From: Hyphomicrobiaceae bacterium
Lineage (GTDB): Bacteria > Pseudomonadota > Alphaproteobacteria > Rhizobiales > Hyphomicrobiaceae
Assembly (NCBI GenBank): GCA_021775715.1
Contig: JAJFHI010000174.1
Coordinates: 1-36,344 of the forward strand
DNA: 36,344 nt
Direction of reading: 5' to 3'
Below are positions 31,496-36,344 of this stretch, piece after piece. Both the position numbers and the translations under genes were made by a program. The stretch's first letter is position 1. Every line of letters starts with the position of its first letter. The notes under the pieces were generated by a model. It searched no databases. It was not told the origin of the DNA and was given only the letters and a program-made list of their open reading frames with translations.

Positions 31496-31702
31496 TTATG
31501 ATTTTTCTTCGAAAAGCACACAGCCAAAATCAGGGCCGACCATGTTTGCCCATCCTTCATCACTCTCCACCCAGGCTTCGTTTGAAGCGAACGTAGTCAG
31601 GTCTTCGGAATAGGATTGACGCCATCTACCGCAATGGCCAGCGCCCGTCCAAACGTCTTGATGCTGTGTGGGGGTGAAAGATTTACAATCTGCACACCTC
31701 AT
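31496..31702 (-). CDS. Small Cys-containing protein, 68 aa (zinc-knuckle like)
   Basis: MRCADCKSF with Cys3/Cys6, Cys24 (GHCGRW) and Cys61 (FGCVLFE) matches the small phage zinc-binding style CxxC...GxC...FGC.F. The start ATG 31702 has AGGAG nine bases upstream, within the word GAGGAGCGAAAAGCGATG that recurs before gene 32923-33129. A TTG at 31732 is the longer alternative and would overlap the neighbour. Confidence 0.7.
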   Translation of the reverse strand: MRCADCKSFTPTQHQDVWTGAGHCGRWRQSYSEDLTTFASNEAWVESDEGWANMVGPDFGCVLFEEKS

Positions 31703-31728
31703 CGCTTTTCGCTCCTCGTTTGACGGTT

Positions 31729-31899
31729 TCAATTTTCGGAATCAAGTGGCGGCAACAGCGCGATTGGCTGCGCGTCATATCCGCAATCGTCACACTCCCA
31801 ACCCGTGTCGAGAGGATTCCGGCAACGCGGGCATTTGTTCTTTGCCACCATGTCGCGCTCGTAGCGCGTCGTCGGCTGGTCCACAGTCGGTTGATCCAC
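31729..31899 (-). CDS. Zinc-ribbon protein, 56 aa
   Basis: Two CxxC knuckles (CPRC at 23-26, CDDC at 36-39; KCPRCRNPLDTGWECDDCGYD) form a rubredoxin-like zinc ribbon. GTG start at 31899 with AGGAG seven bases upstream. Two cysteine-rich small genes lie side by side here (this and 31496-31702). Possibly a protein- or nucleic-acid-binding adaptor. Confidence 0.75.
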   Translation of the reverse strand: MDQPTVDQPTTRYERDMVAKNKCPRCRNPLDTGWECDDCGYDAQPIALLPPLDSEN

Positions 31900-31909
31900 G
31901 GAAAGTCTC

Positions 31910-32173
31910 CTAATCTTGTTTGTCGGTCGTTGTCAGAATGCGCAGATGTTGCGCTCCGAGTTGCCCCAAGGCTGTTCCCAGCAACTTGTGCGTCTCCGCA
32001 CTGGCATCTGCATAGATAGCCTGCACGACGGCATGGAAACGGGCGTCAAACTCGCGAGCATCGTCCCGATCTTTCGGCCGAAATCTATCCGCAAATGCTG
32101 AAACCGTCCTTGCTACCCGATCCCTCTCACCCTCGCGGCGGCTTGCCTCGATTGCCTTCATGTCAATTGTCAT
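31910..32173 (-). CDS. Hypothetical protein, 87 aa
   Basis: Helical, charged (AIEASRREGERDRVARTVSA, EFDARFHAVVQAIYADASAE). Start ATG 32173 has AAGGAG seven bases upstream. Two GTGs in front (32176, 32179) would be too close to it. The TAG stop sits in the ribosome-binding region of the zinc-ribbon gene. No family recognised. Confidence 0.7.
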   Translation of the reverse strand: MTIDMKAIEASRREGERDRVARTVSAFADRFRPKDRDDAREFDARFHAVVQAIYADASAETHKLLGTALGQLGAQHLRILTTTDKQD

Positions 32174-32184
32174 CACCACGCTCC

Positions 32185-32463
32185 TTATGATTTCACCAAA
32201 TACTTGCTCGGCATCCGCTCGCGTCCTGTGAGGCGCGCGATCCTGTCGGCTATGTCGGCGTGCTTCTCGTGCAGCTTGTCTAGGCCGTGATCCTGCCGAT
32301 AGCGATCAACGGCTATGCAGACGAATGGGTAGGCATCATCAAGGGCCGCCTCAAGCTCTGCGATGCGCGTTTCCATCGCCCGCCATGCTTCGTTCTCAGC
32401 CTTCAATTCGGCTCGCTCGCTGAATGTCAGCGGTTCGGTGAAGTGCTTAAATCCTAACGGCAT
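32185..32463 (-). CDS. Hypothetical protein, 92 aa
   Basis: A 92-residue helical protein with a coiled-coil centre (SERAELKAENEAWRAMETRI, ELEAALDD). AAAAGGAGCGAAAT before the ATG is a strong ribosome-binding site sharing AGGAGCGAAA with the sites at 31702 and 33129. Unrecognised. Confidence 0.7.
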   Translation of the reverse strand: MPLGFKHFTEPLTFSERAELKAENEAWRAMETRIAELEAALDDAYPFVCIAVDRYRQDHGLDKLHEKHADIADRIARLTGRERMPSKYLVKS

Positions 32464-32476
32464 ATTTCGCTCCTTT

Positions 32477-32692
32477 TCATTCCGCCTTGCGAGGCGATGC
32501 CGAGATTGCTCTTGCGATCATCCACATTCCCATTCGGGCTAATTCCCATCGCGTGAGGACGTTCTGCGTCTTCACCTCTGGATTGAGATCCTCAATCCGC
32601 AACAGCCGAGACCCGATGCCGGTGTCATCGATCTGATCACAGGCAATCATGAGCCCCGTAGATCTCCAAACTGCTGTGCGCCCAAAAGTCAT
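32477..32692 (-). CDS. Hypothetical protein, 71 aa
   Basis: Starts MTFGRTAVWRSTGLMIACDQ; mixed alpha/beta. ATG 32692 has GAGGAG nine bases upstream. A TTG at 32698 lies too close to that site. It follows gene 32707-32913 by 14 bp. Unrecognised. Confidence 0.65.
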   Translation of the reverse strand: MTFGRTAVWRSTGLMIACDQIDDTGIGSRLLRIEDLNPEVKTQNVLTRWELARMGMWMIARAISASPRKAE

Positions 32693-32706
32693 CTGCAAAG
32701 TCTCCT

Positions 32707-32913
32707 CTATTTGTCTGCCTTATGGGCTGCTTCAATTCGATTGAGCGCCTTTTCAGTCGCCTGCTCAATTGCCCCAACAGCACACACACCCCCGTCATAA
32801 ATAGTCGAGTTGAGTGCCGGCAGGTCATGGACGATGCAATAACATTCAGAAGGTGCGTTTACATCGTAAGAGCCCGACCGGCTAATGATTCGAATCGAAA
32901 ATGAACATGGCAT
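32707..32913 (-). CDS. Hypothetical protein, 68 aa
   Basis: Starts MPCSFSIRIISRSGSYDVNA, beta-rich then helical (GAIEQATEKALNRIEAAHKA). GTTAGGAGGGCGAT before the ATG is a near-consensus ribosome-binding site. Three Cys/Ser-rich positions near the N-terminus form no clear metal motif. Unrecognised. Confidence 0.7.
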   Translation of the reverse strand: MPCSFSIRIISRSGSYDVNAPSECYCIVHDLPALNSTIYDGGVCAVGAIEQATEKALNRIEAAHKADK

Positions 32914-32922
32914 ATCGCCCTC

Positions 32923-33129
32923 CTAACTGGACACGCGCAGCGGGGATCGCGGCGCAAGTTGATTGATCTTCTCAGAAGCTAGCTTGACGCGCTCGCGGAT
33001 TTCTTCGCGGCTCATTTCTGGTCCGCCGTCGCGGAGCCGGTTGTCTAGCATGTCGAGTATCATTCTCGCCTCTTCCATCAAGCGAAGCGAGCGCAGAACT
33101 CGACGGTATCCTCGCTGCTCAGCACCCAT
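32923..33129 (-). CDS. Hypothetical helical protein, 68 aa
   Basis: Starts MGAEQRGYRRVLRSLRLMEE and is helical throughout (SREEIRERVKLASEKINQLA). The ATG at 33129 is chosen because the word GAGGAGCGAAAAGCGATG precedes it (identical to the site of 31702), right after the stop of the upstream gene. The in-frame GTG/ATG at 33360/33357 gives 145 residues but fully overlaps a well-supported gene in another frame. Confidence 0.65.
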   Translation of the reverse strand: MGAEQRGYRRVLRSLRLMEEARMILDMLDNRLRDGGPEMSREEIRERVKLASEKINQLAPRSPLRVSS

Positions 33130-33142
33130 CGCTTTTCGCTCC

Positions 33143-33445
33143 TCAATCTGATCTGGTATTTCTGGAAACCATCTCTGCGGGGTCAAGTCCGAAGCGCCTG
33201 CAAAGCTGATGCGAAAACGTTGATCCGAGCGCGAAGCATTTTGATACTGCCACCCATCTGGGATGATTATGGCCATCGGGTGCGGACGGGTCTCTAGATC
33301 CTCGCACCGCTCGCTCCAGCAGCTTTTCGTCAGATATGCTGCGAACTGTATTTCCATCACCTACCCATCCGGCCTCGCATGGGAGATTTTCGCGAGCATC
33401 GCTATCGATCTGCTGCTTTAGATAGTCGTATCTCGGTAGGTTCAT
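33143..33445 (-). CDS. Hypothetical protein, 100 aa
   Basis: Starts MNLPRYDYLKQQIDSDAREN. The C-terminal half (HPRWVAVSKCFALGSTFSHQ, LCRRFGLDPAEMV) resembles a small conserved phage protein of alphaproteobacterial phages that I cannot name. AAGGAG six bases before the ATG is ideal. Its TGA overlaps the ribosome-binding site of gene 32923-33129. Confidence 0.7.
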   Translation of the reverse strand: MNLPRYDYLKQQIDSDARENLPCEAGWVGDGNTVRSISDEKLLERAVRGSRDPSAPDGHNHPRWVAVSKCFALGSTFSHQLCRRFGLDPAEMVSRNTRSD

Positions 33446-33459
33446 CTCAGGCTCCTTAG

Positions 33460-34032
33460 TTAGTTGCCGCGTCCAGATGCCTTAAGCACATAGATCGCTT
33501 GCCTCACGTCCCGGATCGGGACCCCCTTGTCCTGCATTGCCTTCACCGCATCCGCGTTGGTCGCGTGCGCAATACTATCCCACTCGCGCTCCATAATTTC
33601 GAGCCACGGCGACCAGTCCATCTTCGGCCTGCCACGACTGCGCGCACCGTTGGCCGCACTCTTTAGGCCGCGCCCGCCTTTGGCCAGCGCCTCAACGGCA
33701 TCCTGTACTATGCCTAGCCCGTCTGCGAGTTTGTCTGATTTCCGATCAGTGGCCAGTTCCAACAGGATGCTGCCCCGGTCATCAATGGCTTTCAGGGCAG
33801 CAAACAGGCTGGAACGAGGCTGCGCCTTCGTTGACGTTTTCGGCTCGGCCAAGAGCCATGCGTATAGCACCGCAATCCTCGTGCCCTTGCGCAGAGCGCG
33901 GATCGCTTCGGCAAGGCTCTCTGGCCCGCACCCCTCAACATAAACAGTCGTCACGCCAGCGGCCTCCATAGCCGCGCGCTGCTTCTGCGCTGTGCATGAT
34001 CTGTGTGGGCGAATGTAACCAATCGTTCTCAT
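33460..34032 (-). CDS. Resolvase-like protein lacking the catalytic serine, 190 aa
   Basis: N-terminal 100 residues fit the serine-recombinase fold (RTIGYIRPHRSCTAQKQRAA, TTVYVEGCGPESLAEAIRAL, GTRIAVLYAWLLAEP). At the usual Y-x-R-V-S position it reads YIRPH, so the nucleophile is absent. The C-terminal part (about 100-190) has GRPK and an HTH-like segment (NADAVKAMQDKGVPIRDVRQ). It heads the minus accessory operon with no Shine-Dalgarno before ATG 34032 (possible leaderless mRNA). It may bind DNA as a regulator or partitioner rather than recombine. A TTG at 34068 is an alternative start. Confidence 0.6.
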   Translation of the reverse strand: MRTIGYIRPHRSCTAQKQRAAMEAAGVTTVYVEGCGPESLAEAIRALRKGTRIAVLYAWLLAEPKTSTKAQPRSSLFAALKAIDDRGSILLELATDRKSDKLADGLGIVQDAVEALAKGGRGLKSAANGARSRGRPKMDWSPWLEIMEREWDSIAHATNADAVKAMQDKGVPIRDVRQAIYVLKASGRGN

Positions 34033-34155
34033 GGGATAAGATGTAAAGCCGATTTGAATGGATTGCAATAATTATTTACGGAAAATGCACACACGGGTTA
34101 TTGACATGAGCCGGACAAGCATCTAAGTTCAAGTCAGCAGCAAGGGAGAACAGAC
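34033..34155. promoter_or_regulatory. Divergent promoter region
   Basis: Plus strand: TTGACA (34101-34106), 17 bases, TAAGTT (34124-34129), reading to the boxed small-gene array at 34156. Minus strand: an AT-rich block with palindrome AATAATTATT (34067-34076) upstream of the resolvase-like gene. The plus -35 matches the consensus fully, the -10 only partly. Confidence 0.55.
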
Positions 34156-34275
34156 ATGCAGATCGGATACATCACGATCAACGGCCACAAAGCACCGGCC
34201 ATCTTTCACGCAGACGGCAGGATCGAAAGCGGCCCAACGGCCAACCGGATGATGCAGGAAAAAGAGGGGCGCTAA
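34156..34275 (+). CDS. Hypothetical protein, 39 aa, first gene of the boxed array
   Basis: MQIGYITINGHKAPAIFHAD onward, ending QEKEGR. A small, probably folded beta-hairpin plus helix. AGGGAG seven bases before the ATG is a canonical ribosome-binding site; the later genes of the array use AAAGGCC instead. No family recognised. Confidence 0.7.
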   Translation: MQIGYITINGHKAPAIFHADGRIESGPTANRMMQEKEGR

Positions 34276-34282
34276 GCCCCTC
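34264..34282 (+). terminator. Hairpin GAGGGGC / GCCCCTC over a stop codon
   Basis: Perfect 7-bp stem with 5-base loop GCTAA containing the TAA of the 39-residue gene. There is no T-run, so termination is uncertain. It could reduce read-through into the array or protect the mRNA. Confidence 0.55.
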
Positions 34283-34309
34283 GCTACTCCCAGCAACGAA
34301 AGGCCCATC

Positions 34310-34579
34310 ATGGCGAAGTATCGGAAAAAGCCAGTCGTTATCGAGGCGCACAAAATAGGCACTGACGGCTGGCCTATGGCGATCTGGCAGGGCGTGATGG
34401 ATAATCAGATCGTCCTGCACCTGGAAAAGGTCGGAGGCGCAGTTATGGGACACGTCGAGATCAAGACGCTTGAGGGGACCATGCGCGGCGAAGTTGGGGA
34501 CTGGATAATCCGCGGCGTGGCCGGTGAGCTTTACCCCTGCAAGCCGGAAATCTTCGAAGCAACCTACGAACCTGTATAG
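34310..34579 (+). CDS. PGDYG-like phage protein, 89 aa
   Basis: Starts MAKYRKKPVVIEAHKIG and ends GDWIIRGVAGELYPCKPEIF then EATYEPV, matching a widespread small phage protein (MAKYRKKPVVIEA ... GDWIIRGVKGE.YPCKPDIFE.TYE), related to the PGDYG family. Function unknown. Box AACGAAAGGCC lies four bases before the ATG. Confidence 0.85.
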   Translation: MAKYRKKPVVIEAHKIGTDGWPMAIWQGVMDNQIVLHLEKVGGAVMGHVEIKTLEGTMRGEVGDWIIRGVAGELYPCKPEIFEATYEPV

Positions 34580-34593
34580 AAAAGGCCGGAACC

Positions 34594-34815
34594 ATGTCGG
34601 AATATGACCGCTACTGTGAAATGCTATGGGCGTATGCAAGATTTAAGGGGGTCGGCGCGACCGATGAAGACCTACGTAACACCCCGTTCAAGTATGCCGA
34701 CACGTTGCAAGCCGTGAATCAAGGTCGCGTATCTCTTGACGAAGCGATGCATCGCTTCGGCATGGCCGTACACCGGCACATGCGGCGCGGTCGTCAAATT
34801 AGTGAAGCAGCGTAA
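34594..34815 (+). CDS. Hypothetical protein, 73 aa
   Basis: Starts MSEYDRYCEMLWAYARFKGV; helical and soluble (YADTLQAVNQGRVSLDEAMH), ending in a basic segment (RHMRRGRQ). Box AGAAAAGGCC lies six bases before the ATG and overlaps the stop of the previous gene. Unrecognised. Confidence 0.75.
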   Translation: MSEYDRYCEMLWAYARFKGVGATDEDLRNTPFKYADTLQAVNQGRVSLDEAMHRFGMAVHRHMRRGRQISEAA

Positions 34816-35003
34816 TCAACATAAGGCCGGATTGAACGTCGCGAATGATCTGTGACCAACCAGCAGCCGATCATTCACGGGAATCGTAAGGGTGTTGCTG
34901 GGAGGTAGTCGGTTGCAAGCCTCAGAGCCGACTGAACGGGGGACTTGTGCCCGTGACAGGCCGGAGAGACGGCCACCCAACTCGACAACGAAAGGCCGCA
35001 TCC
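34816..35003 (+). ncRNA. Structured gene-free stretch 1, possible small RNA
   Basis: 188 bp between two genes on the same strand with no convincing reading frame (the longest after the box at 34818 is 7 codons; a 14-codon ATG frame at 34844 crosses a hairpin). Four consecutive stems: GAATGATC/GATCATTC (34843-34850 with 34869-34876), AGTCGG/CCGACT (34907-34912 with 34928-34933), ACGGG/CCCGT (34936-34940 with 34950-34954) and GGCCG/CGGCC (34959-34963 with 34970-34974). It begins with one AAGGCC box and ends with the next, so it occupies a full cassette of the array. Confidence 0.5.
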
Positions 35004-35435
35004 ATGAAGGTCGTATACAATTCCCGGCACGGCGGATTCAGCCTTAGCACAGAGGGGATCGCGGCTTATGCAGCTCGGAAGGGCATCACTCTATATCTGG
35101 AAGATAGCCACTACGGCTTAACAGTATACTGGACGGTGCCAGCCGATCAGCGAAGCGGCATTTTGCGGGACGATGAGTGGCACACGGCAGACATGGATGC
35201 CCGCCGAAAAAGCAATGAACTGTACGCCAGAATGACTTTAGATGACAGATCAATATCACGTTCTGATCCTGAACTCGTTGCAGTGGTTGAAGCAATGGGG
35301 GATGCCGCAAGCGGCACGCATGCCAGCCTTAGAATCGCTGAAGTTGAGACTGGTAAGAGATGGCGTATTGATGAGTACGATGGTGCGGAGACTGTCATGA
35401 CAGTCGATGACTATGAATGGCATATCGCCGACTAA
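35004..35435 (+). CDS. Hypothetical protein, 143 aa
   Basis: Starts MKVVYNSRHGGFSLSTEGIA; a Tyr/Trp-rich alpha/beta protein (DSHYGLTVYWTVPADQRSG, TGKRWRIDEYDGAETVMTVD). The ATG at 35004 follows box AACGAAAGGCC by six bases. An ATG-less extension to 34947 runs through the hairpins and is rejected. Resembles small uncharacterised phage proteins; function unknown. Confidence 0.75.
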   Translation: MKVVYNSRHGGFSLSTEGIAAYAARKGITLYLEDSHYGLTVYWTVPADQRSGILRDDEWHTADMDARRKSNELYARMTLDDRSISRSDPELVAVVEAMGDAASGTHASLRIAEVETGKRWRIDEYDGAETVMTVDDYEWHIAD

Positions 35436-35454
35436 CCCAGAAAAGGCCAGAGCC

Positions 35455-35577
35455 ATGACCACCACACTAGGAGACGCACTGCCGGAAGCCATCGCGAAGG
35501 TATCAGAACTGATCGGGCAGCAGGAGGCGCAGGCCAAGGAAATGGACGAACTGTACGCGGGCGGGGGAGATGCATGA
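35455..35577 (+). CDS. Small helical protein, 40 aa
   Basis: MTTTLGDALPEAIAKVSELI onward, helical with a Gly-rich end (YAGGGDA). Box CAGAAAAGGCC lies six bases before the ATG. Unrecognised. Its stop overlaps a second tiny frame (35574). Confidence 0.7.
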   Translation: MTTTLGDALPEAIAKVSELIGQQEAQAKEMDELYAGGGDA

Positions 35578-35627
35578 TGCGCGCGTACAAAGAGCTTGAA
35601 CCAACCATTGAATTGGCGAACGCCTAG
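35574..35627 (+). CDS. Tiny frame, 17 aa
   Basis: Double ATG (ATGATG) overlaps the stop of the previous gene, with GGGGGAG five bases upstream; the peptide is MMRAYKELEPTIELANA. The coupling and ribosome-binding site are good, but the size makes it only a candidate. Confidence 0.35.
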   Translation: MMRAYKELEPTIELANA

Positions 35628-35828
35628 TAATCCACGAAAGGCCAGAATTCCGGGCGTCAGCTCTGCCGACGGACCCCGGTCTTAGATATCGGCAGCGGAG
35701 TGGCGGACGAAACTGGCTCTGCAAAGCGAGCGGGTGATGCGGGAGACCGCACTGAGCGCGCGGTATGGGGTGGCTCTTGAGGCCACCCTCCAGGCCACAG
35801 AATTTTTGACCAACGAAAGGCCGATCAG
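35628..35828 (+). other. Structured gene-free stretch 2, small RNA or decayed gene
   Basis: 201 bp with an orphan box at 35634-35643 and no gene starting after it. Stems: CCGGG/CCCGG (35650-35654 with 35675-35679), TGCGG-GAGA-CCGCA (35738-35751, a GNRA-type loop) and an 8-bp GGGGTGGC stem (35767-35774 with 35782-35789, one G-T pair). Alternatively it is a broken gene: the frame that starts six bases after the box runs 61 codons to a TGA overlapping the next ATG, but has CCG for ATG and an internal TAG at 35683. Its last 48 codons look protein-like (AAEWRTKLALQSERVMRETA). Confidence 0.5.
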
Positions 35829-36344
35829 ATGACCCCACAACAACGCGAGGCTCGCATCAATCGGGCGAAGGCACACGCCGCCGCAGATCGTCTGCGGTCT
35901 GGATTTTACTCAGACGACATCTGCCACTCCATTGGCTGCTCTGTCGGCTGTGATGCGATTGATATTGCAGGATGGCAGGAGACCTACAAAAACCCACACG
36001 CAATTGTGGCTGCGCACGACGGCACTCCTGAATGGCTGGAGCATTTGCGGGATAGAATATTTGAGGGTCTCCCTTCACATCGGCGCGCTTGGTGGCACGT
36101 CTCACTGGCTGAGGCTCTGCCAGCCGATGTCGATTTGCAGCCTGCTTATCATCTCATCTGCATACGACTTCTGGAGCGGCAGCTTTCGCGCAGGACAGAG
36201 TGGGATAATACGGCATACGGTGATCAAGTGGCGGCTGCTCTTGAAAAGGTGATCGCGCATCATCGTGACCCAAGCGAGAGCGCCGCCGAGAGCGCCAGGA
36301 GCGCCGCCTGGAGCGCCGAGAGCGCCGCCTGGAGCGCCGCCGAG
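35829..36344 (+). CDS. Ser-Ala repeat protein, N-terminal part (continues at 1)
   Basis: Starts MTPQQREARINRAKAHAAAD after box AACGAAAGGCC and six bases. The N-terminal domain (about 1-145) has a CSVGC motif (DDICHSIGCSVGCDAIDIAG) and a Trp/His-rich middle (GTPEWLEHLRDRIFEGLPSH, RRAWWHVSLAEALPADVDL), then the Ser-Ala repeat begins (HHRDPSESAAESARSAAWSA). It is open at the contig end; via the 54-bp overlap it continues to the TAA at 276. It belongs to a family of phage/plasmid proteins with this N-terminal domain and Ala-rich tails; function unknown. Confidence 0.8.
   Translation, partial: MTPQQREARINRAKAHAAADRLRSGFYSDDICHSIGCSVGCDAIDIAGWQETYKNPHAIVAAHDGTPEWLEHLRDRIFEGLPSHRRAWWHVSLAEALPADVDLQPAYHLICIRLLERQLSRRTEWDNTAYGDQVAAALEKVIAHHRDPSESAAESARSAAWSAESAAWSAAE
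36291..36344. repeat. Terminal direct repeat, right copy
   Basis: Identical to bases 1-54. It marks the circular overlap of the contig, inside the Ser-Ala repeat. Confidence 0.85.

Larger units (their letters stand above)
34295..35822 (+). repeat. Conserved AACGAAAGGCC boxes of the small-gene array
   Basis: Copies at 34295-34305 (exact), 34578-34587 (AGAAAAGGCC), 34818-34828 (AACATAAGGCC), 34987-34997 (exact), 35438-35448 (CAGAAAAGGCC), 35634-35643 (ACGAAAGGCC) and 35812-35822 (exact), plus 478-484 and 801-811 beyond the contig junction. Most end 4-6 bases before an ATG. AAGG can pair with the 16S rRNA tail, but the wider conservation (ACGA before, CC after) exceeds a normal ribosome-binding site. 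Boxes at 34818, 35634 and 801 have no gene start behind them. Confidence 0.85.

Noticed and set aside
32923-33360. 145-residue version of the gene ending at 32923
   Set aside because: It fully overlaps the well-supported gene 33143-33445; the ribosome-binding site supports a start at 33129.
34816-35003. tRNA gene in the structured gap
   Set aside because: No cloverleaf with T-loop (GGTTCGA-type) or acceptor stem can be drawn; the stems are consecutive simple hairpins.

Overview
The window looks like one complete genome of a tailed phage, about 36.3 kb. The first 54 bases (1-54) are identical to the last 54 (36291-36344), and a reading frame open at the right end continues in frame at the left end, so the molecule closes into a circle (or is terminally redundant). 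No bacterial housekeeping genes are seen. The virion genes follow a P22-like short-tail (podovirus) plan: small and large terminase, P22-type portal, scaffold, an N4-gp56-type major capsid protein, a gp4-like adaptor, a gp10-like tail hub, three or four large internal (ejection) proteins, a collar-domain tail fibre and a glycine-rich fibre tip. A GcrA-like regulator, a DUF6456-like regulator and the general protein style point to an alphaproteobacterial host (Rhizobiales/Caulobacterales-like). That host call is an inference.

Layout. (1) 22915 down to 814, minus strand: the late operon, running from packaging through head, tail and fibres to lysis (endolysin, Rz, nested Rz1, small membrane proteins). 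Genes are packed with ATGA overlaps. An intrinsic terminator at 23010-23041 separates it from the operon upstream. (2) 26564 down to 23117, minus strand: replication and regulation. It holds a membrane/coiled-coil protein, a lambda O-like initiator with an iteron origin inside its own gene, a helicase-loader-like protein, small HTH proteins, and a DUF6456-like protein that may switch on the late operon. (3) 26565-26758: divergent control region with facing promoter-like sequences and several inverted repeats, next to an XRE repressor. (4) 26759-31476, plus strand: early operon with the XRE regulator, a structured 276-bp leader, small membrane peptides, a coiled-coil protein, RecT, the GcrA-like protein and an HNH nuclease. 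(5) 34032 down to 31496, minus strand: accessory operon of small proteins, headed by a resolvase-like protein lacking the usual catalytic serine. (6) 34156 through the contig ends to 793, plus strand: an array of small genes, most preceded by a near-identical box (AACGAAAGGCC) 4-6 bases before the start codon. Two box-bearing stretches of about 190-200 bp hold no convincing gene but have consecutive hairpins. A gene with a long Ser-Ala repeat tail spans the contig ends.

How it fits together. The phage appears to replicate lambda-style (own initiator, loader and origin, host replisome), recombine with RecT, package with a terminase whose large subunit is split into ATPase and nuclease polypeptides, and lyse with a muramidase plus a two-component spanin. 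No integrase was recognised, so lysogeny is not supported from the sequence alone. The most unusual parts are the boxed small-gene array with its structured gaps, the Ser-Ala repeat protein, the split terminase, and the leader with mutually exclusive hairpins.
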